Source of the DNA: Eutreptiella sp. 'Long Island Sound 2002'
Lineage: Eukaryota; Euglenozoa; Euglenophyceae; Eutreptiales; Eutreptiaceae
NCBI GenBank assembly: GCA_964036045.1
Contig: OZ038378.1
Span: forward strand, 181,748,944-181,812,943
DNA: 64,000 nt
Direction: 5' to 3'
A program made the translations under genes and the position numbers. The notes beneath the pieces were generated by a model. It saw only the letters and a list, made by a program, of their open reading frames with translations. It made no database searches and was not told the origin of the DNA. Positions 33,273 to 43,646 of this stretch are shown one piece after another (position 1 is the stretch's first letter; each line of letters opens with the position of its first letter).

Positions 33273-34174
33273 CAGTGAGGCAGTGCATTGCAAGAGTTCC
33301 ACTGCCCACTGCCCCAGGGCAGTGAGGTAGTGCATTGCAGGAGTTGCACTGCCCACTGCCCCCAGGCACTGAGGCAGTGCATTGCAGGAGTTGCACTGTC
33401 CACTGCCCCCCGGCAGTGGGGCAGTCCATTGCAGCAGTTCCACTGCCCACTGCCCCCAGGCAGTGAGGCAGTGCATTGCAGGATTGCAAGAGTTGCAATG
33501 CCCGCTGCCCCCAGGCAGTGGGGCAGTGCATTGCAGGAGGTCCACTGCCCACTGCCCCCAGGCAGTGAGGCAGTGCGTTGCAGGCGTTCCACTGCCCACT
33601 GCCCCCAGGCGGCGAGGCAGTGCATTGCAGGAGTTGCACTGCCCACTGCCCCCAGGCGGTGAGGCAGTGCATTGCAGGAGTTCCACTGCCCACTGCCCCC
33701 AGGCAGTGAGGCAGTGCATCGCAGGAGTTCCGCTGCCCGCTGCCCCAGGGCAGTGAGGCAGTGGATTGCAAGAGTTGCACCGCCCACTGCCCCCCGGCAG
33801 TGGGGCAGTGCATTGCAGGAGTTCCACTGCCCACTGCCCCCAGGCAGTGCGGCGGTGCATTGCAGGAGTTGCACTGCCCACTGCCCCCAGGCAGTGAGGC
33901 ACTGCATTGCAGAAGTTGCACTGCACACTGCCCCCAGGCAGTGGGCAGTGCATTGCAGGAGTTGCACTGCCCATCGCCCCCCAGGCAGTGCGGCAGTGTA
34001 TTGCAGGAGTTGCACTGCCCACTGCCCCAGACAGTGAGGCAGTGCACTGCAGGAGGTCCACTGCCCACCGCCCCCAGGCGGTGCGGCAGTGCGTTGCAGG
34101 AGTTCCACTGCCCGCTGCCCCCAGGCAGTGAGGTAGTGCATTGCAGGAGTTGCACTACCCACTGCCCCCAGGCA
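33273..34174. repeat. 47-bp minisatellite, array 4 (about 19 units), spacer between LINE A copies
   Basis: Same unit as array 1. It forms the spacer of a large inverted repeat: both LINE A 5' ends face it. Confidence 0.95.
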
Positions 34175-34940
34175 CTGGTGACCTGGCACCAGCCTAAAAA
34201 CCCTCAGGATGGTAGCTGTAGGACGGATTGCCTACACGCACTGCCACGCTCGACACCAATCGTGAATCGTCGTGATAGCCGTGCCACCACGTGACTCAGC
34301 TCTGCCATCGTGGCCCCCTCTCCGCTCAACTCCACCCGTATGGTGCACTCTCTCTCTCCCTCTTCATCCCGTGTCTCCAAGGGCTGAGTGCCGCACCTCA
34401 AGTGCGTCCCTCCCCCTTGCAAGCCGTTTCCTGCTCACAGTGGGCACGTCGTTCTAAGTTCGGCTCTGGCAAGACGTCGACCTCGCCGTGGCAATCTTCC
34501 AGGCCGCTACGCGGGGAGCCGCGACGGGGACTGCATTCGACGTATCCGCCGCTCAAGCGTGACGCCTTGTGCAGGGGTATCATCAGTCGTCCGATTCGTC
34601 GTCCCAGCGTGGGGCCCCTCACTCCCGTGCGCCACTAGGGTTGCAGCACCACGCGCCAGCGCGGTGCTCCCCTCGCACCCCCGCCCTGTGTGTCCTGGGA
34701 CCCCCGCTCACCGACCCGGTCCGCCAGGCGGCCCCATGTTACTCCGCGCCATCGCGCCATGCTCTTTGTTTTGTCACACTATGGCCACGCTCGTGGTGCC
34801 CCTTGTTTCTCTCCTGCGCGCCCCATCCGATTGGGGCTGCCTATGATGTCAGTGCACCTCCGTTTGCCGACACCTCGATCTGCTCCCCCCCCAACATATT
34901 GCGGCCACAGGCCACCCGCTCTTTTCTCGCCACAGCTACC

Positions 34941-37934
34941 ATGTCAGACCGCTCAACACCGTCCCAGGACACCCCCTCTCCCGCCCCCGACACCGGTCGA
35001 GGCGGCACCATTCGTCGGGGGCCGTTCCCCATGTTTGTGATGGACATCGCCCAGTCCGACGATGCTGACCGTCTGCTGCGAGAGCTGGACATGCTGAAGG
35101 ATGACGCGCTGGAAGCGGCAGATACGGCTATCCAGGCCACCGACCCCGCCCTGGCTGACTTGTGTGATGCCCTGCGATGGACGGCTGCCAACGGCGACAT
35201 CCAGGCTATTACAGCGGTGACGGGGGTGTGGACGCCGCGGGGGCTCCTGCTCACAGCCACCGTAACGGTCGCCGCAGGCCCGTCTGACACGAAGGTCATC
35301 GAACACGTCCCCCTGTCGCTGGTACAAGGAGGCCCACTGCTGGAGTATGTCTCCAAGGACCCTGAGGCCCTCACAGCGGCTCTCGTCACGCGGTGGAGCC
35401 CAAGCCATGCCCCAATCTCGGCGTCACGCCTCCGCAGCCAAGTCTTCAAAGGCCTGTACACAGCCCGCGAACAGCCACCGCCCGTCGACACTGCCGGCCC
35501 TCCGGACATCCAAAGCCAGAAGGTCTCCCACAAGATCCACAAGCCCATCAGCCAGTTCCTTGCCCCCCACCTCAGACCGTCATGGGACCGTCTCCGCACC
35601 CGAGAGGTAGTTGCGGCCTTTTGGGCGCTACCCAACGACGTGCATGCGGTCCTGCAGGCAGCCCATATCCCGACGGCAGACCTCGTCCCGCTGAAGTTCG
35701 GACTCCTGGCGTGGGCCTCCTCCGTCTGCCTCACAGGACAGTACACGCCAGCCCCGGTTCCCACACCCCCCGCCCTCGCCAACAAGGGCATGTGGACCCC
35801 CGAGCAGCTGCGGCCGCTGCTCGAATGCTCGGTCTTGCCGATCCGCAGCGTGGAGCTGCTACATCAGATCGAGCAGGCTGGCGAGCACTCCTGGGCCACA
35901 GCCCCCACTTTCGCCCTGCTGCAGGCCGGCATCGCCGACACCGCCAACCCGCCCCCGCTCACGCCGCCCAGCCACGCACCTTACCTCACCAAAGGACAAG
36001 CAGCGCCCAGCCCCGCCGGCACTCTTTTCGCCACGGCGGCGTTCACCCCAGCGTCAGCCCTGTACAAGGCCCAGGGCAAGCCCACCCCCTCAGGGTCCGA
36101 ACCATCGCCTTCATCACTGTTGCCCGAACAGACAAGGCTTTCTTTCAATCTCCCAGAGCCTGCCTCCCAGGTACCACCGGCTGCCGCAGACCCCACGCCT
36201 CCGGAGTCACCGGCCCCGGCCGTCGGGTCGGCCCCCCCCAGTCCCTCCCAGGTGGGGGAGCCTTTCGTCCCGGACCTGGATGTCACAGCCTACTCCACCG
36301 ACTACGCTCAATTGCATGACGAGTATGAGGCCCAACGACGGGAGCTGGCCGTGGCACGGGGCGACCTGGAGTCCCTCACGCGGGATCTGGACACAGTGCG
36401 CACCGAACGGGATAATGCCCAGCAGCACGCCCAGCGTTGCGCCGCGGCACAGCGGCAGACCGAAGCCGTTAGGCTCAACAACTTCATCAGGTCGGTACCC
36501 CCCCTCCTGTCCATCGCCACCAGACTCCACGGCCTCCAGTCCACGCCGCCGGCGTTCGCCAACGCCGTGCGCAGTACCGTTCCGGCTTCATTCGAGCTGC
36601 CTCCCCCCGGCTCTCAGCAGTTCCTGGTCCTCGTGCCGGTCATCCTCGCCGCAGCAGTTCTCACCTCGCCCCAGGCACCCAACCTCGAGGAATTGGCCGA
36701 CGTCCTCCGTAGGGCTATGGCCGCGCCAGGCGCCGTGCCGGTCCCGGAGACCCCTGCGCGTGCACCCGAACTGTCGTTCGCTGTCCCGGACCCGATCCCT
36801 AAGCCGAGGGCGGTCTCTGCCTTTCGGGCACCGGGCGCGACCGCCCAGCCGCCGCCGTCTCTGCCGTCGCCTGCTGATGCCGCCCTGACCGACCTGCTGG
36901 AGTGGATCCCGGAGATCCCCAAGGGCTGTGAGGACGAGGTTGCGCACGCCCTCCACCTCCAGCTCTTCCGCCAGTACGGCGCGAAAGTCAACACCCTCCC
37001 GCAGTCGCCGATCCGGGAACAGTGGGCCTGGGTCCACAGCCACGCGCCCAGCCTGCCCGGCATCGCGGAAGTCGTGCGCTCCTTCCTCTCCAACCCCCCT
37101 GCAGTCCAGCGGGTTTCCGCCAGCCCAGCCACCTCCCCATCAGAAGCTGCAGCCGCCAACCAGGCACAGGGCGCAGCGAAAAAGAAGGGGTATACACCCC
37201 AAAAAATTGATCCGCAAGTTTTCTCGAAAGCCCTGTGGGTCGGCTGGCAAGAAGTCGACGATCCGCCGTCCGGTGAAGTTGATGCAGGACTCCTCGGTGG
37301 TATCCTTCGGGATAAATTTGGTGCAGGCCTTTCCTCCATTACTGAAGAACAATTGAACCATACGTCCAAGTTCACAATCGTCGGAATCCGACCAGCAGAG
37401 TACGAGCGCGGCATGCGACTGACGAGGCAGCACACGGCTCGTGGCTGGCGAGTGACGTGGGCCGAATCGAAGAAACAACCGTTCACGCCCTGGGTGCCTG
37501 ACCCTGACCGAGACCATCCGCCCCGGAAGACTCATCGGGGAAGCCGCGGGAAGCAGCGCCGTCCACGGGACCCTGACGATCAGGTGGACCTTACGGCAAC
37601 GTCGGGATCGGACGGAGAACCAGACTCCAAATATCAGCGCAGGTACAGCCCCCGCCGCTCGGACCGGTCCCCGTCCCGCCGCCGCAGCCCAGGCCATCGC
37701 CGCGACAGCCCGCCGCCGAGGCGTCGTAGCGCGTACCGCGATGAGCCCCAAGCGCTTTCCGGCCGCCACGACCACCATGCAGCAGCCCCCCTCCTGCCCT
37801 ACCCGTACTCGGGGGACCCCCACGACCCCCGAGTGGCCATGGCCCACAACCCCTACGCTCCCCCGCCCTGGAGCCCCCCAGCCGACCCCCACCGCTACCA
37901 GCCGTACTTAGGTCGGCATCCGCGAGACCGGTAA
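34941..37934 (+). CDS. LINE A ORF1 protein, copy A2 (997 aa)
   Basis: Intact and collinear with the A1 ORF1, differing by scattered substitutions and a two-residue deletion in the DPDRD repeat near residue 855. The frame is open upstream to 34,569 without a well-placed ATG; the start at 34,941 is preferred because it is shared with A1. Coiled-coil-like region and Arg/Ser-rich tail are as in A1. The stop lies 8 bases before the ORF2 ATG. Confidence 0.85.
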   Translation: MSDRSTPSQDTPSPAPDTGRGGTIRRGPFPMFVMDIAQSDDADRLLRELDMLKDDALEAADTAIQATDPALADLCDALRWTAANGDIQAITAVTGVWTPRGLLLTATVTVAAGPSDTKVIEHVPLSLVQGGPLLEYVSKDPEALTAALVTRWSPSHAPISASRLRSQVFKGLYTAREQPPPVDTAGPPDIQSQKVSHKIHKPISQFLAPHLRPSWDRLRTREVVAAFWALPNDVHAVLQAAHIPTADLVPLKFGLLAWASSVCLTGQYTPAPVPTPPALANKGMWTPEQLRPLLECSVLPIRSVELLHQIEQAGEHSWATAPTFALLQAGIADTANPPPLTPPSHAPYLTKGQAAPSPAGTLFATAAFTPASALYKAQGKPTPSGSEPSPSSLLPEQTRLSFNLPEPASQVPPAAADPTPPESPAPAVGSAPPSPSQVGEPFVPDLDVTAYSTDYAQLHDEYEAQRRELAVARGDLESLTRDLDTVRTERDNAQQHAQRCAAAQRQTEAVRLNNFIRSVPPLLSIATRLHGLQSTPPAFANAVRSTVPASFELPPPGSQQFLVLVPVILAAAVLTSPQAPNLEELADVLRRAMAAPGAVPVPETPARAPELSFAVPDPIPKPRAVSAFRAPGATAQPPPSLPSPADAALTDLLEWIPEIPKGCEDEVAHALHLQLFRQYGAKVNTLPQSPIREQWAWVHSHAPSLPGIAEVVRSFLSNPPAVQRVSASPATSPSEAAAANQAQGAAKKKGYTPQKIDPQVFSKALWVGWQEVDDPPSGEVDAGLLGGILRDKFGAGLSSITEEQLNHTSKFTIVGIRPAEYERGMRLTRQHTARGWRVTWAESKKQPFTPWVPDPDRDHPPRKTHRGSRGKQRRPRDPDDQVDLTATSGSDGEPDSKYQRRYSPRRSDRSPSRRRSPGHRRDSPPPRRRSAYRDEPQALSGRHDHHAAAPLLPYPYSGDPHDPRVAMAHNPYAPPPWSPPADPHRYQPYLGRHPRDR

Positions 37935-37942
37935 CCCGGGAC

Positions 37943-40900
37943 ATGGCGGGGCGCAACGAGGACATCCCTGCCGCCGTGTCTCAGCTCCGCCACTCCCACC
38001 TCGACGGCGTCCCCCATGTCCGGGACCTGCACCTGGGCGCATACACTCCCAGCTCCCCCCCCAGAGAGTGGGGCCTGGTACCGGTGCCGGCCCCGGGCAC
38101 TGCCCAGTTCATCACGCCCCCCTACGCCCTCGAAATGTGCCTGCACCTGCCGGTGGGTGTGCACTACTACCGGGCGTGCAGCGGGGCGGACCCCTGGCCC
38201 CGTAACGTTCTGTCGTTAGTGGGCGCCGTGCACTGTGTGCAGGTGACGGGCTCCCATCAGTTGCAGCTCTGCCGCAAGGGCCTGCCACCCACCTCCTTCA
38301 TCTTGCCCGAGCATCACCACGTGGTCCTCCCACAATCCCTACACAGCCGCGTCTCCATCACAGCCACAGGCCTCACCCGGGCCAGTGTCTTGGCGATGGC
38401 GGCCACGTACCACCACCGGCACCTCCGCAAGTGGGTGCGAGGCCTGCCTTGCGCCCTCCCCGCAGCCGTGGACCGCAAGCTAACCCAGCACTCCACCGCC
38501 GCCGGCTCCTGCCCTGGTCCCCCCCCCACCGGCCACGTGTCGCCCCGCCCAGACGTGATGACCCTCAACGTGCAGATGTCCCTGCGACCCAAGCTCCGCG
38601 CCCTGGACGTCCTGGTGCGCGAGTGCCAGTACCCGCTAGCCCTGCATGTTCAAGAAGCGGGGCCCCTGATCATCCAACGGGTGCACCCCCTGTACCACAC
38701 CATCCAGGCACCAGCAAGAGTGGCTGGGGGATGTGCCACTCTCCTCTACAGGACCCCGGACCTGGTCGTGACCAGCCACACCGCCCACCCGTCGGGAAGA
38801 GCCCTCGTCACACACTTCACCATGGCTGGCGTGACCCACTGCCACGCCAACGTGTATCTCCCCGCCGACGGGAACCTCGACACCCTCCAAGAAATCCTGG
38901 ATTGGGTGTACCCGTACCTCCTCCTCACCCCGGCTAGAGTGCTTGTCCTGACAGGGGACCTGAACGCCAACTGCCGCTGGGTCTCGCACCTCCCTGTCTC
39001 CCCTGCCTCCCTCTGTGACCTCGTCCTCCCCACGCTCACGCGCCTTGGGATGCGCCGTCTACGCCCCCTTGCGGAGGCCCCCACGTGGGTGAGCCCGCAA
39101 GGTTTCGCCGGTGCCCTGGACCACATCTTCCTCCGCACCCCTTCGGAAGCAGCCCACACCACGGAGGTGCGCTCCGATTCCAGTTTCCCATCTGACCACC
39201 TACCCGTGACTGCCACCCTCCATGACCTCCCGCCAGCGCCCCAATTGGTATGCCCTTCGAAAAAGGGCCGCTTCCCCATCCCGCGGGAGCCCCTCGCCAG
39301 CCAGCTCCGCACCCTCAACGACACCTTTCGGGCCGAACTCGCTACGCCGCCCCCAGGCGCGCCCGAAGCGCAGCCACGCTATACCGAGGTGACCTCAGCG
39401 CTGTACGCCGCGGCTACGGCTGCCTACGGGCCCCCCGTCCCCAGCCAGCCGGTACCGTCGACGGTACGTGTCCACGTCACCAACCTTCAACGCTACACGC
39501 TCGCCTACCCGGATTGGGCGTCCCAATCGTCACACCTCGTGGAGGTCGCCCACCTCAAAGAACGCGTCCGAGCGGCCTGGGACGTTCTCCTTCTGGAGAA
39601 GGATGTAGGGCTGGCGCCCCTACCCGCTGCCCCTGGCCAACCTACAAAATGGACTACCGCCGCACGTTAGGGGCGCGCTACGTACCCCCAGCGGATCCGG
39701 TCTACGTGGTGGGCGTCCCAGTACCTCTTCATCAACAAGCCGCCGTTGCGTTGGACCAGCTGCGCCAAAGGCACCTTGCCCCTCTTGAGGCGCTCTCACT
39801 CGCGCGCGTCCGGACCATCACGGGATGGGAGGGAAGGCCGCTCGGCCCACCACCCAACGCCACCACCGCAAACCTGCGAGCCATCATCCGCCGGGCGGCG
39901 GCCACTGTGCCGTACCACGATTTACTGGAGTACCGGCTGTTCGGACAATTGGAGGATGCCCAGTTTGCGACGATCGTGAGCCTGATCAACAGTATTCTCC
40001 GTGGGGTGCCCGTGCCCCAGGCACACTCTGCAGACTTCATCAACCTTCCGAAAAAGACGCCGCACGGCCCCATTGCAAACGGCAGGCCGCTGACCAATCT
40101 GGCCACGATATGGAAACTCACGGCTGCCCTCATCAAAGACCACTACCAGCCCCGCCTGGTTCAGAGCGGCATCCTGCCGCCCTACCAGTTCGGGATGTCC
40201 CCGCACTGCTCCTCCGTGGAGCTACTCCGCGTCCTACACGATGTATGGTGGGACCGCTGGCGCAGACGCCTCGAAGCGTGGGTCCTGTCGGACGATGTCC
40301 GCCACGCGTATGGCTCCATCAACCACACCACCGAGTACGCCGTCCTCACCGCCGCAGGGATCTCCCCAGCCGACGCCGCGACCCTTCAGCACCATGACCG
40401 CGCCCTTGAGGTGCACATGGGGGGGGCTGACGGACGCTCTCCGTCCTCCACCCGGTTGGGGGCCGGCACGGGGCAAGGGTGCCCCGTGTCCGGCATGAAG
40501 TACTGCATATATGGCGAAGTTCGGGGGCACGAGGCCTGCCGTTCCGTCCCCCCCGCCGACACCCCCGCGGGCCCGCTGAACCGGGTTCTCCTGATGGATG
40601 ATACCCAGTGGCTGCCCGGCGACCGTTGCCACTTGCCCGCCCTCGCCAGTGGCATTGAGAGGGCGGGCCGCCTCACCAACCTCCACTCTGACCCGACAAA
40701 AACGGTCTTGATCGGCACCGACATGCGCGATGGTCAGGTCTATTTCCTCAACGACACGGTATACCTCAATGGTCACCCCGTGCGATGTGCCACGAGCCAG
40801 GACTACGTCCGCGTCCTTGGCCGCCATGCCCTCCCCCACCTCTTCCATCCCGTCGACTCCAGGCGCCTGTTCTCGGGCACCCGCGCTGCGTGCCGGGCGC

Positions 40901-43236
40901 TCCGCGCCCCACGACTCCCCGCCCACTACCCCCTCGCCATGTATACCGCCAAGTGTCATGGGACGGTCAACTGGTTTACCAGTGTCCGCCCCCCCTCATA
41001 CGGGGCCCTGCGCGTGCTGGACGCCATGACCGCCTCGGCCATGCGCGCCACCGCTGGGTGGACCCTCTCCGCCTCTGCTCACTTCCTCCGTGAGGTCCCC
41101 GAAGGGGGAGTCGGTATACCCCCGGCACCGGTCGTTGGGTTTACTAACTTCTTCGGCGTCTACATCCGGCACCTGAACCACCCCAACTCCCTGGTCTGCC
41201 GGTCCACGCGCCACGGGCTCCTGACTGCCCTCTGGCGGTTCCATCCTTCCCAGCCCTGCCTCACCCCGGAGCTCGGGCTCCGGTGCACCGCGCACCCCAC
41301 GGACCACGATCTATTTGTCGCCCTGTGCCACCGGTGCGACATCGCCATCCACTTACCCCCTGACAGCCATCTGCCACACCACACCCCCCATGTGCTGGCC
41401 CTGTCGTCGCCCGGACTCGAGGTCCAGGACACCCACGCGTGGATGCTTGCAGGCCATCGCAGTACAGAGGACGCGCGACGCAAGGGGTGGCCCCGGGCCT
41501 CGCCCCGCCCCACTCCGCCGGTCGGCACCGTCCCCCCGGTTAGACGCTGCCAAGCGGTGACTGCGACCGTCCCCACGTTCTCCTGGCTCCCTGAGAACTA
41601 TGGGATCCTCCACGACGCGTCGTGGTGCCCGAAGACCCGGCGCTGCGGCGGGGCAGTGGCGGTGTTCTGCCCCGTCACCCTCTGGTACCAGGTGTACCCC
41701 GTCCCCATCCCCTTGAGGCTGGACAACGCCTACACGGCGGAGCTGTACACGGCATGGGTGGCCCTCACCGCCAAGGGGCCCTCAGCCGACCCTGCCATCG
41801 GCTTCCGATCCGGTGCGTGGCACTTTGCGGACTGCAAAGGGTACATCACGGCGCAGGAAGGGCGCCGCGAGCCGGAAGACTCGCTACAAGGAGATCTCAT
41901 AAGATCGTGTCGCGACATGGCCCACGGTCACGCCCCTCCCCGTCACCTCTATTCCCATATCGCCGGCACCTGGCTCGATACCCTGCTGGACCAGGTGGAC
42001 GAAGCGGCAGGGCAAGCTGCGGACACTTGCCCGGACGCCGTGGGATGGCTCGGCCCCCTACAGCAACCCCGCGTCTGCTTCTCCCACGCGGGCCTCCAGG
42101 TCCACGACGCCGTGCCCCACGCGCGCCGCGCCTTGCTCGCCTCCCACCACGCCTATTCTGCGTCCCCCCCGCCACAGCGCCGCCCCGACCTCAACGAGTA
42201 CGCCAACATCGTCAGCCACGGCCTCATCACATGGGGGGACCACCTCTTGGTCACCGGCATCCGCCTCTCCCTGTTCCCCCCAAGAGATACGTCCTGCCCC
42301 CTCTGCACCATGCCCGCCTCCGGGGACCACATCCTCTCGTGCCCGCTAGACCCGCTCATCCGCGCCCACTACCATCGGTGGCTTGCGGCCCGACTCTCTC
42401 AGAGGTGCCATGCCTGGCGCCACTGTACGCCCACTGCTTGGGGCACCCTCGTCCTTTGGGGGGACGAGCCGTTCATACTGGCTGTGGATGGCTCCCCGGC
42501 CCACCACACCATCGCAACCTACACTGTTGGTCGTCTCGGAGCCATCTCCACGCCACACAGGGATGCCCTGCTGCACAGAGGTCTGCGTCCTGCGCGTCTC
42601 CGTCGCCTACTCTGCGACGTCGTTCTCACTACCGTCCTCCTACATAAGCGGCACGCGGTGCCCGTTCTACCTCTTGCCGACCACCTCTCTCCCCTACCGC
42701 GGGCCCCCGTGAACCAGTCCCTCGCCAACAACCCACCGCCAGAGTGGTATCACGTTGCCAACTGGGCCCCAACGCCCGGCTCGGGCAGGTGGCCGGCCTA
42801 TGACGTCCTCCTAGGACTCTGGCTATCAGGGGACCTCCTCCTGGCCCCTAAGGTGAAGTCCGCCATCTCCACCCGGAACAAGCGCAGTCCGTACCGCGTC
42901 CTGTATGTGTACATCGAGAAGAACCAGATGTCGCCGGCCGTGCGGCAGGAGATTGAGCTGACAGCCCATGACGTGATCATCTTGGACAGTCTCGGACGGC
43001 ACGGGCTTGCCCCCCATCTCCCGGATCGACGCCGCCTCTGGGCCATCCATTACGGTGGCAATGGACGGAGCCTGGAGGCCGGCCTCTGTGGAGATGTGAT
43101 CCCCTCGTGGTGTGCCGCACTACATTCCGCGTTCTCAGCCATCCTCACTGCGGCTTCCCAAGGACCCCGCACGGTCTTCAAGGACATGCAGGTGGCCCTG
43201 GGACGGCCCGCCCCGTGGCCTTGTCCCCGCCCGTGA
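37943..43236 (+). pseudogene. LINE A ORF2, copy A2, broken by a one-base deletion
   Basis: The reading frame matches the A1 ORF2 from the ATG at 37,943 to about 39,648, where A2 has one base fewer than A1 in a C/A-rich stretch. The frame then stops at 39,670. The remainder (reverse transcriptase, RNase H, zinc motif, C-terminal extension) stays open in the shifted frame to 43,236. Endonuclease motifs lie before the break and all polymerase motifs after it, so a product from the first ATG would lack polymerase. No other disabling change is evident, which suggests that the lesion is young or is an assembly error. Confidence 0.85.
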
Positions 43237-43646
43237 CCCGTCCTCGACCTCACGCGCCCGGACAGCTCCGGTGCAGCGCGCAGTCGTGCCGGACCGCGCT
43301 CCTTGTCTGGCGGCGTTCTAAGTCGGAGGTGATGCCCCGGGAGACCCACATCTTCCGTGCCCGTTGATCTTGGAACGCTTACTCGGGTGGATCCAGGACA
43401 GTTCGGAGCGGTTGGTGGCCGGGACCGGAGAGCAGATCGAGCCGTAGCGTTGTCGTACACCGACGTTGTGACCCAGACGGCCTGCTGGGAGGAGCGTTCT
43501 CAGGTGTGCGACGAGATTCGTCTTGCTCTAGCGGAGGTAAGACGGAGGACTCCCTCGGCAGAGCCTGCGTGGGGCCCCCGAGGGACGACGCCAAGGCTCA
43601 CCGTACGTGGGACCGCGGCAGGCGCTCCTCCTCCTCCTCCTCCTCC

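Larger units (their letters stand above)
34175..43646 (+). mobile_element. LINE family A, copy A2 (full length, ORF2 frameshifted)
   Basis: About 9.47 kb, nearly identical to A1 but on the opposite strand. It starts with CTGGTGACCTGGCACCAG at 34,175, has a 5' UTR of about 765 bases, ORF1 34,941-37,934, ORF2 37,943-43,236, a 3' UTR of about 385 bases and a (CTC)n tail to 43,646. AGGCA flanks both ends (array sequence CCCCAGGCA to the left, CCAGGCAGTGAG to the right), compatible with a 5-7 bp target duplication. Confidence 0.9.

Noticed and set aside
34569-34940. Longer ORF1 for LINE A2 starting at 34,569
   Set aside because: No ATG at the start, and the frame is not conserved in A1 because of the C-tract length difference. 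The ATG at 34,941 is shared.
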